A stretch of 64,000 nt of DNA from Gigaspora margarita (GCA_009809945.1 WTPW01001144.1:139072-203071); one strand, 5' to 3'; positions 24,794-38,340 are shown, counted from the first letter of the stretch. The notes: generated from the letters alone by a model not told the origin. A program made the numbers and translations.

Positions 24794-25785
24794 GTGTTTA
24801 GAAAAAATGTTAGGGAAAAAAATAATATGGACCCATATATATGTTCATACATGCATATATATAGTTCATAAGAATAGATTTTGACTTGTTCAAACATCAC
24901 TTGCTTTATTTTACTTGCTATTCAAATTTTCCTTGAGGCTTTTCTTAGATATGCATTTATTTCTAATGATTATTCTATAATAATCCTCTAAGGATTCAAT
25001 ATCATACAAAATAACTCAAGCTTGTTTTAAATAAATGATCATCACGCAAATGACAATTTGATCTATGTATTGATGACAAATATTATCAAAACCATGTGTA
25101 GTATAATACAAAAGCTTATTATTTAAAAGTTATGTATAGATTTCAGTTTTTATTTATGTACTATAATTTTTCACAGATTTCAAATAGATGTGCAACCTTA
25201 ATGGCTTGGTGGTTTAAAATAAATTTTTGTAAGGATCTATATATTGTTTTTATAAACAAAGTTATAGAACTATTTCTTTTCTTTAAATATAAAAAATTAT
25301 TGTTTTAAAAAGAATTTGAGTAAGTTTTTTTATATTTAAACAAAAAAATAATATTGGTCTTTACAATTTTTTTTCCTAAACCACCAAGCCATTAAGGCTA
25401 TGCATCTATTGAAATCCACAAAGGATTATGGTATATAAATTATTATTGAGATTTATATAAAATTTTAAATAATAAACTTTTATATTATACAATACATAGT
25501 TTTGATTCACATAGGATATCGACCACTCAAAAGCACAAATTTTTCATGCACTTAACTATGCACTCCATTTCTGGTACAGACTTTATTACTAATGCAAACA
25601 AAGAAGAAACAGAAAGGAGACAAAAAGTGTAAATGGTTTAGAATAAATATACTTCTTCAAAGAGATATTCCAACTATTCTCTAAGAATCTCAAAAATATA
25701 AGGCTGTACATAATGATAAGCAATAAAACAGGATTTTTCTTGAATACACATTTGTTTATTTTCCTGATCTTCTATTGATAATCTT
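24794..25785. other. AT-rich sequence with a ~410-bp foldback (25092-25505)
   Basis: At 25092-25505 two arms of about 190 bp are inverted: aaccttaatggcttggtggt near 25195 and accaccaagccattaaggct near 25382, continuing outward through gtataatac...gtattatac-like text. No coding region was recognised in the rest. Confidence 0.65.
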
Positions 25786-26020
25786 AACTAATAGTGATCA
25801 AACTGATAAAAACAGGAGGATCATTTTTTTTGAACAAACAAATGAATTGGTGGCAAATGGATGATAAAATGATCTGTGGTTGCGAATGCCAAATAATGAA
25901 AGATCTACATGTTGAATGCTGGATGACAAAAAAAATCAATGTTGCGAATGCCAAATGATGAAAAGATCTATGGGTTGAAGGATCTATGGGTTGAAGGAAC
26001 AAAATAAAAAATTGTAGTAT
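25785..26020. repeat. Third copy of the dispersed repeat seen twice at 12228-12640
   Basis: Shares gaggatcatttttttt, atgatctgtggttgcgaatg-like words, gccaaatgatgaaaagatct and gggttgaaggaac. A 72-codon minus-strand frame crosses it but has no recognisable domain and is not conserved in the other copies. Confidence 0.45.
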
Positions 26021-26199
26021 TAGATAAATTGTATTTACACTTATTTTAAAAAAATTTGATCTTTTAATATATTAAACATTGTACTATATATATATAAATA
26101 ATATTCTTATTTGAAAGCTTTTAACATGATAATTAAATTTTTTTTAAAGAATTTACTAACTACAAAAATTATTTTATTTATATTCACTTTATAATAGTA

Positions 26200-26313
26200 A
26201 TGCCTGGCAAAATGATGAAACCTGATAAAAATATAATTTTCTTCAATAACAAAATTTGATGAAACTTATGTTTTTCATCATTTCAGTAATGGCAAAATAG
26301 TTTTGCCAGGCAT
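26200..26313. mobile_element. Short MITE with atgcctggcaaaa ends
   Basis: Ends atgcctggcaaaat and ...ttttgccaggcat are inverted. Inner words gatgaaacctgataaaa and tttttcatcatttcag continue the stem. 114 bp, non-coding. 26314-26650 is AT-rich with no gene seen. Confidence 0.7.
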
Positions 26314-26653
26314 CTATACTCTATAATTATAATATATATATACAATTATGATTCTAATGAATATAATGACTCTATTTTTTCTTAAAAAACTATAACAAAC
26401 TCTAAATAAAATGAATTATTAATAAAAAGTTAACTTCAAATAGCATAATTCATATAAAAATCTTATATCCCAACTAATCAACAATTGAATAAACTGCATT
26501 TTAAACAATAAAAATTAAATGAAAATTTTTTAAATTTTTTTGTATTCCTATTAATACAAATATAATCAAATTTGTGTTATTGAATTCTATTTTATAAAAT
26601 TAAAATAAGCTATATAACTAATATTAAACGTCATACCTGAAGTGTACATGTAT

Positions 26654-27185
26654 GGGGGCATCCATAAATAATGTTATGTACCCCTACATAGTAGCGCTTG
26701 ACCCCCCCTCTACTATATAAAAAAATTTTTAAAAATCCGTATGTTTATATATAAAATTTTACAAAAACTTGAATATATTGTGGCCCAGTAATCCAATCTG
26801 GATGATTTTAGTACCATTCGATTCGTCTCTATGGACAAATCCAATAGTACCAAAATCATTTCATTTGGATTACTGGAACACATTTTATTAATGAAATACT
26901 ATTGATTTTATAGTAATTTTATAAGAAAACATAATAACCAATAGTATTTCGTTAATAAAACGTGATCCAGTAATCCAAATCAAAAGAAATTGGTACTATT
27001 CGAATCCTTTCCTCGAGACTATTCGAATGGTACCAAAATCATCCAATTTGGACCACTGTATCAAGCTTTAGACAAATTTTTTTAAAAAAATTGCGTTATG
27101 TTGGGGGACCCCCTCCCTACATATTGCAAAATCGTTATATTTTGGGGACCCCCTCCTCAAGCATAACGTAATTTATGGATGCATC
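26654..27185. mobile_element. Foldback with gcatccataaattacg ends and accccctcc blocks
   Basis: Left gggggcatccataaataatg and right cgtaatttatggatgcatc are inverted. Runs of C/G follow (gaccccccctctac on the left; gggggaccccctccctac and ggggaccccctcctc on the right). Inner arms contain gtaccattcgattcgtctc and cgaatggtaccaaaatcat, the palindromic module shared with other foldbacks here. No gene. Confidence 0.75.
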
Positions 27186-27554
27186 TATATATATAATATT
27201 ACTCATTTAAATTCAAATAAAAATTTAAATCTTACATACTAATATGGTGAAGCCACAGGTTATTCACTAGTATAGTAATAATGTAAAGTAAGAATAGATA
27301 AACAAAATAGGAAAAGAATGAAGAATAAAATTAGTAAGTAGTAATATGGAATGATATAAGGACAATTAGAAATATCATCAATTAATTATTACTAGCATCA
27401 CCTGGTATAATACAGTACTTGTCTATATCAAAAATTTAAAAAAGATTATTATTTTAATATTTTATTGTTTATTATATTTATTTAATAGGCTTATATAAAT
27501 CAATTGTGCTTTAAACTTATAATAATAATTATTATACAAGTTAAAAAATTATAC

Positions 27555-27748
27555 CAGGACCCTGAAGAACTTTAATACAACTCAGATCCGAGTTTGTATA
27601 ATTTTAGCAGTATTTTAGCCAAATAGATGTATAAAATAGAGCAAAATTTGAAAATTTACTATATAAAAATGCAATATTTGATGAATTTCTATACAAAATT
27701 TCCTTTTTTAGAATCATCTGAGTTGTATCAGAGTTCTTTGGGGTCCTA
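27555..27748. mobile_element. MITE with caggaccc ends and 6-bp duplication
   Basis: Starts caggaccctgaagaac and ends ...gttctttggggtccta, inverted. ttatac lies on both sides (27549-27554 and 27749-27754). tacaactcagatc/ctgagttgta extends the stem. An apparent 66-codon frame starting at 27627 is fortuitous. Confidence 0.75.
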
Positions 27749-27754
27749 TTATAC

Positions 27755-29470
27755 CTGTGCCTTCATGTCTGACTATAAAAGTTGTAGAAACTATTTTAGC
27801 TCAGCTAATAGTATATTTTTAATATGAGATTGCCATATCAAAATTCTATGCCAAAATGTATTTGTCAAAACTTAAGTATCTATAATATGCATAAGTTTAA
27901 CACATTTTCAAAGTCCACTTTAAATTTCATATTCTCTTCTCCTGGTTTGTACAACTGAGTTGCACAGCTACTTATTTAACCATCATATATGTATGTACAT
28001 ACAAACATGATCACTATACAAGTAACTGCATAATACTAATAACAAGATAATTTGTAACATCAATAGAATAATCACAAGTTTGATCTGAGATACAATAATG
28101 ATTAGTAATTTATATCATCGAAAAAACTATATGCAGTAAATATATATTTATTGGATGCACACTAGCCAAATAAGGCTAGACAAATTTATTAGAAATGCTT
28201 TATTGATATTAGTAGTATATATATTAGTTCTATTGATATATAATTAAAATTAGTAATATGAAGCATCAGCATAGTTTCTTATCTGCATAAAGCAGGCTGG
28301 CTATTAATTAGTATTTTTTTTAGAAAGAGAATTTGTGATATTTAGCATCAGATAGTATTTTTTATCTGTATAAAACAGGCTAGCTATAATTACAAAGGAT
28401 TTGTATTTACTGTAAAAATTGTAGTATTCACTAGGTGGGTGGGATCAGTGTAGGATCGAGTGTGAAGTCTGGAATATGTTTTCTAAATGCAAGTGAGGCT
28501 TTTGCTTTTAATCTCATCTTTTTTTTTACTTAGGAGCCAAATATGAAGACGCAAGCATTTTACTGCTTATGTTGCTTTTTCAATTTGTTGACATTTGTCA
28601 ACTCAAATTCATGAAATAGGAAATATATGTTGAAACTTCTGATTGATAAATAGCATGATGGACAGGCATTTGTGCTTTAATATAATAGACAATAAATGTA
28701 AAAGAAAATAATAATCATAAGGCTAAGTATAATAAGAAATATCGTAATTTTGAGCACAGAGTTATTGTAGCAGATTAAAATGAAATCCAGATTAAAATAA
28801 AATTATAGTATTAATATCTTAAAAACTAAATTTTTTTTGGGGGTATATTTTTTAGAGTTAGGGGTTAGGGTTAGGGTTTAGTTATAAAAAAAGTTATAAT
28901 AAACAAGTATTAGTATGTGTTAGAAGGTTAGCAGATTAAGTAAAAAATATAGATTTTATTTTAAATTATGATTTGTGACAGTTATTATCATAGTAATAGC
29001 AGCTTTTTGTAATGCGTATATATTGTAGTCAATAATAATTATACATAGCAATTTGTATAGTTTCTATTTTTGATACATTTATTTATGCATGCACTATATG
29101 CACTATGTTGCTATATTAAAGAGAGATTATAACAGATCAGTTTGGTATGGATGTCCAGAATTGTATAGTATAGGAAATTACACTATAGTACCAATTAAAG
29201 GTATGCCTTCCAAATTACAGGTAACAGGGTAAATAAAAATTAGAACATTAATAATATAACCATATAAAATTATAGCATTGCGGCTTTGCATATGCTGCAA
29301 ATCACATTTCTGGTCTAACAACGCCAAAGCCACAATGCTATAATTCTGCATGGCCATAATATCAATATTCTTTACATTTCTGTAATTTGTAAGCATACTT
29401 TAATATAGTGACATAGTGCATATATGCATAAATCAAATACGACCAAACAAATTATTAAGAACATCTACAT
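27755..29470. other. AT-rich region without recognised genes
   Basis: Contains a local duplication of cttatctgcataaagcaggctggctatt (two diverged copies near 28275 and 28355). Telomere-like ggggttagggttagggttta lies at about 28859. Near 29260-29345 the hairpin tatagcattgcggctttg / caaagccacaatgctata is seen. Text at 29400-29460 (gaccaaacaaattattaaga) recurs inverted at about 32335-32395, bracketing omega copy 1. Confidence 0.4.
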
Positions 29471-29472
29471 CA

Positions 29473-29727
29473 GGAAATTTTATATATAGATTTTGATCAA
29501 TATATAACACTTAATCGTTTTATATCAATTATAAAATATTGTTATATATTAATTAATTGGATAAAAATCGATATATATCTAAATTAATATATATCATTTT
29601 TTTATATTAAATTGTTATATATCTATAAATCGATTATAATCAGAATTATTTGAAACTATATATAACAATTAACAGATCTTTAACGATTACATAGTGTTTT
29701 GACCCATCACTGGGTAAAAATAAAAAA

Positions 29728-29771
<44 letters not shown>

Positions 29772-31563
29772 TAAAAAAAAAAAAAAAAAGCATTTTGTAC
29801 TATTTTTACTTCTCCCTCTTTTTTTTTTCTCTCCTCTTCCTTTTTTTTCTCCTCTCCCTTTTTTTCTCTCTCTTCTTTTTTTTTTCTTTTTTTTTTAATA
29901 TTTCAAATTGTTTCAAAATATTTTAAAAATAGAAAATCAAGCTAGATCAGTAGATCTGTACCCTATCTCATACCAAGAATGCATTTGACTAATATTTTCA
30001 AAATGGTTCGAAATGTTTTAATGATCATGGTACAAGATCAGATTAGATCTTTATTTATTTTTTTTGCTTATAATTTAGATCTTCTATTAATTTTACATTG
30101 TTTTTTCATTTTTGTTTTTGTTTTGATATTTTTTTGGTTTGTTTTATTTTATTTAGTTTCGTTTAGTTTCATTTTGTTTTTCATTTTTTTTCTTTATTAT
30201 TATTTAATTTTTTTATTTTATTTTTACAACAAATACCAACCCTAACTTTTGAAAATCTAACAACCTTTCAAAACTATGCGCAAGCCAACTCAGCCTTTCA
30301 AACCTTTGCAAGAACACACAATTGCTTTCTCTAGCAACTTGTAAATTTTCAAGAATGCCTCTTTAACGAAATAAAGGTTTAGTTAGTGCTTCATTTATTT
30401 TTTCATTTGACATTAATTGTTTTTTTTGTTTTTGTTTTTATTTTTTTTTATTTTTTTTTTAATATTTTGCCAATTTGTGAGAAAAAATAACATAGGTTTT
30501 TCGACACTTTGCAAGCAAACCCTGACTTTTCCACCACTTTGCAAGAATATATACAACTTGATTTTAGCAATTTCTGTTACGAACTCTATATCAGAGAAAT
30601 AGAGATTTGGGGTTTTATTATTTTTTTTATTCAGTTTGCTTACATTCTGTTTTTTTTTGTTTGTTTTCTTTTTACTTATTTCTTTAATTTTTATTTTTTT
30701 ATTATTCCAGCACATTGTAAAAACCTTCACCGATTTCTAAATTATAAGAAATGAACTTTTACTTTAGGGAAATAGAAATTTGGGGCTTTGTTTGTTTTAT
30801 TTAGTTTGCTTACATTTTTGTTTTTTGTTTGTTTTTCTTTTTTTTACTTATTTTTTTAATTTTATTTTATTTATTTCTGACTTTCTTCAAAACTTTGCAA
30901 GAAAATGATCTGACTTTTCTGGTATTTTACAAAAACACCAATTCTAACTTCTCTGGCACTTTGCAAAAAGTAGTGAATCTGAGTGAATATAATAATAGAT
31001 GCAACAAAATGTGAAAGTAGTTGAAAATTATTACTATTTTTTTAGTTTTGTTTTATTTTTTGGGGGTTTTTTTTTGGTTTTTCATTTTTTTATAATAATA
31101 TATAATAAAAAATATGTAATATAATATAATATATAATAATAATAAATAAATAAATAATTTTATATTAAATTGCGAAAACTTGCAAATATTGATTATTTAA
31201 TTTAAAATATAATATATAATAATAATAAATAAAAAAATAAAATTTTATAATAAATTGCAAAACTTTGCGAAAACTTGTAAAACATTTAAAAATTTGCAAA
31301 AAGCATGATTATGTAAATATAATAATTATTAGTTAATATCATATTAGATATATATCGATTACTATCACTATCGATAATAATCGGCAGGGGTGTTGATTAT
31401 TGATATATATCTGGTTAATCAATATATATTTAGTAGATATATATCGATTAACTGGATATATATTGATTACTATCACTATCGATAATAATCAGCAGGGGTG
31501 TTGTTCATCGATATATATCTTACTGGTTAGTAATCGATATATATCTATATATAAAATTTCTAA
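29473..31563 (+). mobile_element. 'Omega' element copy 1: T-rich body with cactttgcaagaa repeats and gatatatatc ends
   Basis: Left aggaaattttatatatagat and right atatctatatataaaatttc are inverted; both ends continue with iterated gatatatatcgatt words. On the right, ctatcgataataatcggcag is followed by ggggtgtt, and the block occurs twice. Body order: a ~60-base poly-A and polypyrimidine tract (29715-29900), gatcagtagatctgtaccct, T-rich text (ttttgttttcatttt), several tctctagca/ggcactttgcaagaa repeats, taatatataataataataaa, then gcatgattatgtaaatata. No protein domain; low-complexity Phe/Leu frames are artefacts. Same body at 35929, 39650, 51706 (inverted) and 58100. Confidence 0.65.
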
Positions 31564-31625
31564 TATATAGTTGACAGTCAAATTATGCACATTATGGCAA
31601 AGCTGTGAATTTTACAAGAGAGTTA

Positions 31626-31841
31626 CCAAAATTTTGGGTCAAATGTATCAGATATAGGTCAGCATTTAGCCCTAGTGGTTAGCAGGTTCTATAGCAAAAT
31701 TATCAGCTAGGCATTTTTTAATTAATGAATAGATATTATTTATTAGTAATAATTTTTATAATCTTGGGCAAAATTGATTAATTCTGATCTAGCTAACCAT
31801 AATTCTGATGCACTTCGATGTATTCTGACCCAGAATTTTGG
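31626..31841. mobile_element. Small inverted-repeat element (ccaaaattttgggtca ends)
   Basis: ccaaaattttgggtcaaatg at the left pairs with tattctgacccagaattttgg-like text at the right. A tRNA-like A-box string (tagccctagtggttagca, about 31666) occurs, but there is no B box at the right distance. Non-coding. Confidence 0.45.
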
Positions 31842-34800
31842 AGACCCCATATAAGTTGTAACATACATACTCCTGTGTGATCTGAGAAGTCCAAATTTAG
31901 GCCATACCAGAAAATTTTCTAGAATTTCTGGAATTTGAAATTAGAGGATTCCAATAGTATTAATAATAATATTATTATTAATGATTCTAAGAATCTTGGT
32001 GATTATAATAATAATAATAATTATAATGATAATAATTATTCTGGTATGTAAAAATAGAACTCAAATTATTATAAATAAAGGTCTTTTGGCCCTTTGAAAA
32101 TATCAGTTAAAACCCACTTCCCTTACTAATAAAGTATCTAAGTTATAAATATTATAAACTATATTCTTCTATTAACCATTTTTCAAATCTAATACACCTC
32201 TTTCAACTGTCAATTTCAAACCTTGTATTCTGTTAGTTCTGTTACCTGACTGCTGCAGAATAATTGACTAACCAACTCCCAAACTCTTACCATAATATGT
32301 ATATATTGTGATAATTCAATCATCAACTATAGTTGTTCTTAACAATTTGTTTGGTCATATTTAATTGATATATATACACTATGGCTATATAAAGGTATTC
32401 TGTTCCAAATTACAGATAACAGTAAATAATATTGCATATATACAAACAAACAAACATATATTGTGAGAGTATCAAATGAAGCTAAATAATAATAAAAGTT
32501 ACAATAAGATACTATTCTATTTGAAATTACTACAACTAATAACCCACAAGGCTTAAATCCTAAATAGATAGACAAAGAAAGAGGTATTGGTTGAATTGGT
32601 ATGAGAGTTAGAGTTTAAAGTCTTGCTATAGCACTTTCAAAATAAGATAAGTATTGCTCAGGGTTATCTCTTGTATTTTCTTTTTTTAGATCAGTACTAA
32701 TAAGTACTCTTCTATTTTTTTTGAGGCGAATTTGGAATATATGATTTTAATCATAAACAGTAATCATAATAGCAACTATAGTAATTGGGTTCAGCAATGG
32801 CACTTGGAAATAATTTCTTAATAGGTTTTTGAAGACAATTACAGAGTACAAAATTAATTTATGGGGCAACCAATTTTTTGATAAATGAGGTAAATCAATA
32901 TCTAATTATTTCAGGTTTTGTATAAATACAATTGATTTTTGTCAATTACTAAGCCTTTTTCTTTCTTACTACTTCATTTAAGAAAATTAGATTTGGTGTA
33001 TTTTAAGTTGCAATTACAATAATAGGAATTTTTGGGTTATCTAATAATTTCAGTTCTTCAAGATAAGTATATTTAATTTCTAACTACAATTTGAAATTGT
33101 AAAGGAAACAACAACTAGAACTTAATATTTCTACTCTTGTTTTGAAGATTTAAGTTACTTTTTTATTAAAAGAAAAAGGTTGTGTATTTATACTTTTTAT
33201 ATTACTGTGTCTACTATTATACTTGTTGCTAATATTACTATATTTTTAAGTGTCAATAAGTTTTTTGTATTCAATGTATCAAACAAATTTGATATATTAG
33301 ATATTTTTAATATATTTATTATATCTAATATGTTTAATATATTTGAAATATTTGAAATATTCGATATGTCTAATATATTTAATATATCTGATATATCAAA
33401 CATATCAAATCATTGAACAGGTTAAAGTATATAATAACATACAGTACTCAGTTTTACTATACTAGAGGGACTATAGTATTATATACTAATTTCAAGAAGT
33501 TTTATATAATGACATACTAAAAATAATATAATAGAAGGGGATAATACATATATATAAAAAGAAAGAGAAAAAAACAAGTATTTTTAAGGGATCAGGGATC
33601 TTGAAGCTTCTCGCAACATATGAACAGATCAAAAACATGTAACCACATGGAATCTCTAACAAATGCTATACCTACTCATGTGAAAGGTTATACCTATATC
33701 AAATTTATAATGTACAAAATGCAAAAAGGAAGTTTTTATTAACTTATTAATAGCATAGAATACTGTATTGGATATCTTTTTCTAAAGCATTGGCATAAAA
33801 TTGTATGAGACAAATTTAGTACAATAACATTTTTTAGCATTTGTGTATTTTCATTTCACTTAAGATTTATACTAATTTATTTTTTTTAATATTCCATAAG
33901 ACTTTAAACTAAATTCTACAATATGCCCAATAATGATATTAATTATATTTTTTGTTAGTTAATCAAGAAAAATTGGACTTTTGGCTTTAAATTTATAACT
34001 TTTGAACACAACATATCAAATTTTTAAAAACTAAGTCCAGCAAGTTTAAATTTAAAGGTCCAAAAACTGATTTTCTTTCAGGTTATCCACTTTTTTCTTG
34101 CTAATTTTTAACATTTTTAACATTTTTACACCTAGGGTTCAATTGACTTATGCATAAGAATTAAATTATTTGTTCATGTTATATAAGAAACAGAATAATT
34201 ATACTATAAAGTCAAGTTGTTAAAAAATATTTGTATTACCTTAAGTAGTCATTTCTAAAGTATAAGATTAATAAATTTGTATCAATAATTTGATTGATAG
34301 ATACATTGCTGTGTTAATATAATGGTCTCTTACATTTATTATATGATAATCTAGTTGGGTGAGTATAAATAATTATTTATCTGGAATTTACAATAAAGTT
34401 AATATCTAAATTTTGTGAATCTAATTTTTTAGTTTTATTAATTTAATAGATATTAAAAATTATTTATTAATCAGTGCATTGAAATAATCTTGTTAAACAA
34501 TTACAAGATTATTAATAATTATTATTGTACCAATATCTTGATAATTTGTATTAAACATGTAAGTATAATGAATAATTGGGTAAATTGAAAAAACTTCATA
34601 TTAAAAAATTTTCTTATCAATTTAGAGGTATAAAATATTTATTTTCAGTATTTTGAAATAAGCTATTTAAGTTAATTTATTTAGAACATATATTAATCAA
34701 TATATTTAAATAGATCCATTATGATATTATGGAATAAAATGCTTGATTCAGTATCATGCACATTTTATGCATTCTTGAATTCATGCACACATAATAAAAA

Positions 34801-35925
34801 AATAAAAAATTTGATGGGATAAAATGCCAAACATGCACATAATCTGGAATCATGCACACACATGAAACCCATCTCTAACTATATAATATTTATTTTTTAA
34901 AAAATTGGCATGTTTTCTTTTTTTGCCAATTTTTTAATATCTGGTAGTTAATCATATTGAGTCTAATTAATTATACCTTATAAATAAAAGGGTTTAGGTA
35001 GATTTTTAACACAATTGTTAATGTTTGCATTTTTGCTTGTAATTTATTGAATTCAAATATGGGTTTACAAAGAGAAAGCCTGTTATCTGGCTATGAATCA
35101 AGTGTATCTCTAATAAATTTGACTTTGTCTGGTCTAATATAAATTTTTTACTATAATAAACTAATCAAATTGTCAATTCAAGGAAACCCTATTTTAATTA
35201 TGGTATTACTACCTTTGCTAACTATTCTTGAAGTATATTAATTAAAAGCAATATTATTTATGCTATATATTCTCTAATTATTATAGCATTCATTATCAAA
35301 AAGAAGTAAACTCAAGTTTTATTCGTTATTCACATAAATTCTATATATATATATAAAAATATAGCACTACTTCTATAATATCAATAAAGCAAATGAATTT
35401 ATTAGAGCAATTTATAGTTTAACCTTCAAAAAGAGTAATAACTAGAACTTTTTAATACCAGAGATATTCATATAGAGCCTAAACTATTTCGTTGCAACTA
35501 TTTTGCAATTATAACAATTCTGGAAATTGTTGGGCATGTGGGAATAGTGTGTATTTATAAGGAGCTTCTTGACTATTTTTTGCTACCAGTACTTGTATAT
35601 CCATTGTCTAATTGTAAAATATAATAATACACATAGTAACTTCGCTTTTCTGTTTTTTTTTTGATTATTTTGTATAACAAAAGCAGACTTTTCTAAATAA
35701 AAATTTATTTTTTATATGCGAATATGTGAAATATCACAATTACTTTAAACTATATAAATTAGTTACTATAAGTGAAAAGTGGGAAACATTACGAAAAAGT
35801 ACTTTAAACCATATAAATTAGAAAAATATGAAATGTCACAATTTGACAAAGTACTTTTAATTGTATAAATTATAGTTACTATAAGTGATAGTACCTAAAA
35901 TCTTTATCAAATTTTACTATCATAC
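31842..35925. other. AT-rich intergenic region, minisatellite at 33285-33415
   Basis: I see no real gene here. An (aat)n-rich patch lies near 31955-32035. At 33285-33415 a ~12-15-bp unit (aatatatttgaaat / atatctaatat) repeats and yields spurious Asn-Ile-Ser/Phe-rich peptides on both strands. A short inverted pair lies near 33970-34080 (ttggacttttggctttaaat / aaatttaaaggtccaaaaac). The remainder shows no strong repeat structure by eye. Confidence 0.4.
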
Positions 35926-35928
35926 AAC

Positions 35929-37889
35929 TACATCAGCAAATTTATAATAGCATAATCATACGTAAGATCTTATAAACCGTAATATAAGGCAATATTTCGT
36001 AATATATAACAAAATATTTCAAATATCAAAATTTTGTTATATTTCGTTAGAAATTTCGAAAATTATAACGAAATATTTTGATCCTCTTTAAACCAAGCTA
36101 GGATCAGTAAATCAGTGTAACCTGGATCTCGCATTGGACTAATTATTCGAAATAGTTCAAATTCTGTACTACAAGATCAGATTCGCTTTTTTGTTTTCAT
36201 TTCGTTTCTTTGTTTTTATTTTATTTTTTTTTGTTTTCATTTTATTTATNNNNNNNNNNNNNNNNNNNNNNNNNNNNNNNNNNNNNNNNNNNNNNNNNNN
36301 NNNNNNNNNNNNNNNNNNNNNNNNNNNNNNNNNNNNNNNNNNNNNNNNNNNNNNNNNNNNNNNNNNNNNNNNNNNNNNNNNNNNNNNNNNNNNNNNNNNN
36401 NNNNNNNNNNNNNNNNNNNNNNNNNNNNNNNNNNNNNNNNNNNNNNNNNNNNNNNNNNNNNNNNNNNNNNNNNNNNNNNNNNNNNNNNNNNNNNNNNNNN
36501 NNNNNNNNNNNNNNNNNNNNNNNNNNNNNNNNNNNNNNNNNNNNNNNNNNNNNNNNNNNNNNNNNNNNNNNNNNNNNNNNNNNNNNNNNNNNNNNNNNNN
36601 NNNNNNNNNNNNNNNNNNNNNNNNNNNNNNNNNNNNNNNNNNNNNNNNNNNNNNNNNNNNNNNNNNNNNNNNNNNNNNNNNNNNNNNNNNNNNNNNNNNN
36701 NNNNNNNNNNNNNNNNNNNNNNNNNNNNNNNNNNNNNNNNNNNNNNNNNNNNNNNNNNNNNNNNNNNNNNNNNNNNNNNNNNNNNNNNNNNNNNNNNNNN
36801 NNNNNNNNNNNNNNNNNNNNNNNNNNNNNNNNNNNNNNNNNNNNNNNNNNNNNNNNNNNNNNNNNNNNNNNNNNNNNNNNNNNNNNNNNNNNNNNNNNNN
36901 NNNNNNNNNNNNNNNNNNNNNNNNNNNNNNNNNNNNNNNNNNNNNNNNNNNNNNNNNNNNNNNNNNNNNNNNNNNNNNNNNNNNNNNNNNNNNNNNNNNN
37001 NNNNNNNNNNNNNNNNNNNNNNNNNNNNNNNNNTGACTTCTTCGATACTTTGCGACTTTTCCAGCACTTTACAAGAAAACTAGCTTAACTTCTCTGGCAC
37101 TTTGCAAGAACAAACTAGATTTCTCTGGCAATTTGCAAGAACATCAACACTTATGAGAAATGTTTTTTTTATTTTTTTTTCACTTTACTATTTTTAGGAA
37201 TTATTTAAAAAAAAAAGCAAAATGAAGGTTCTAGCCAAAACAAAAGAAATAGCAAAAGCGAAAACAATAGAAAACAAAGAAGCGAAGTTAATAGCTAACT
37301 GTGGGGTGTGAGCGAAAATAAGTGTGTAGGGCTAGTTTTTTGTATAATAATAGAATTAGATATGACAAAGTGCGAAATTAGTTTAAAAATTTGTAATAAT
37401 GTAAAAATAATACTGTAATATTAATTAAAAATATATTTATTAATAAATATAAAATATAATATATAATAATAATAAAAAAATATAAAATTTTATGCGAAAT
37501 CTTGTGAATTATTGTAAAAACCTGTAAAAAAAACATGATTATATAAATATGTATATCATTTATTTATTTTTTAAAAATTTTAAAACAATGCGAAAACATC
37601 ACATAATATGCAAATTATTGTCTGCTGTGACCCCTTGTTTATTTATTTTTTAAAAATTTTAAAACAATGTGAAACCATCACACAATATGCAAATTATTGC
37701 CTGCTGTGACCCCTGGATTTGCATTTTTTTATTTGGTCTATTTCGCAATATTGTGCTATAAATTCTGTAATATAACTGTAATATAATGTAATATATAATA
37801 TAATAAATCATATCAAACATAAGATATTTGTTAGATTACAGGCCGTAATATCATATGTTAGATTACGTATATATAATTCGCTGATGTAT
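35929..37889 (+). mobile_element. 'Omega' element copy 2 with different ends and an assembly gap
   Basis: Left acatcagcaaatttataata and right atatataattcgctgatgta are inverted but differ from copy 1 inside (taagatcttataaaccgtaa on the left; gattacaggccgtaatat on the right). The body has ggatcagtaaatcagtgtaa, T-rich text, gcactttgcaagaacaaac and catgattatataaatatg. Within it 37557-37712 is a two-fold tandem duplication ending ctgctgtgacccct. 784 N cover 36250-37033, so apparent long frames across it are meaningless. Confidence 0.55.
36250..37033. other. Assembly gap (784 N)
   Basis: Unsequenced. It falls directly after a ttttgttttcattttatt tract in an omega body, so low complexity probably stopped assembly. 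Confidence 0.98.
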
Positions 37890-38340
37890 GCCTAAAAAAC
37901 TTCAAGCTTAAGTTAGGGTTAGCATGACTATGCCCAAAAAATTTCAACTTTGTTTAAGTTAGATTAGTGGTCCTATAGGGCTTGATGTTAGCAAGTTATA
38001 TAGGAAAATTGCTTAAAAAAGTTTTTAATCAGTTTAAGCTAAAATTCCTGTTTAGGGTTAGGGTTAGGGTAAATTAAAAGTCTGTTTCCCATGCTTTAGT
38101 AAATAAAAATGCTATAGCAGAGGTAATAGCTATAGCAGAAGCATAAACTATCCTTTGCAAAGCAAAGGATGACAGAAATGTCTTTTCCATTATTGAACTA
38201 TGTTTAACTGTACTAATAGCGAAAAATCCTGTGATTATTATTTCATATGATCTGTAAATTTTTTGACTTGCATACTATTCTTCTGTCCTGGGTCCAACCC
38301 AATTCCTGAGCCAATTTCTAAACTAGGTATTATCACCTAG
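37890..38340. other. Spacer with telomere-like run
   Basis: No gene recognised. gggttagggttagggtaaat lies at about 38056; flanking words (gcttaaaaaagtttttaatc) suggest MITE debris but I could not pair the ends. Confidence 0.35.

Noticed and set aside
28855-28885. TTAGGG-type run as a true telomere or chromosome end
   Set aside because: Only two to three units, internal, flanked by ordinary sequence; similar short runs lie in MITE interiors.
29178-29396. 72-codon minus-strand frame
   Set aside because: Spans a hairpin repeat and has no recognisable domain; composition fits chance.
31660-31720. tRNA-like string tagccctagtggttagca
   Set aside because: Good A box but no B box or acceptor stem at the right distance.
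33180-33416. Asn-Ile-Ser/Phe-rich frames on both strands
   Set aside because: Direct translation of a short AT minisatellite.
36191-37088. Long reading frames across 36191-37088 and 54652-55761
   Set aside because: They consist almost entirely of N bases with low-complexity Phe-rich edges.
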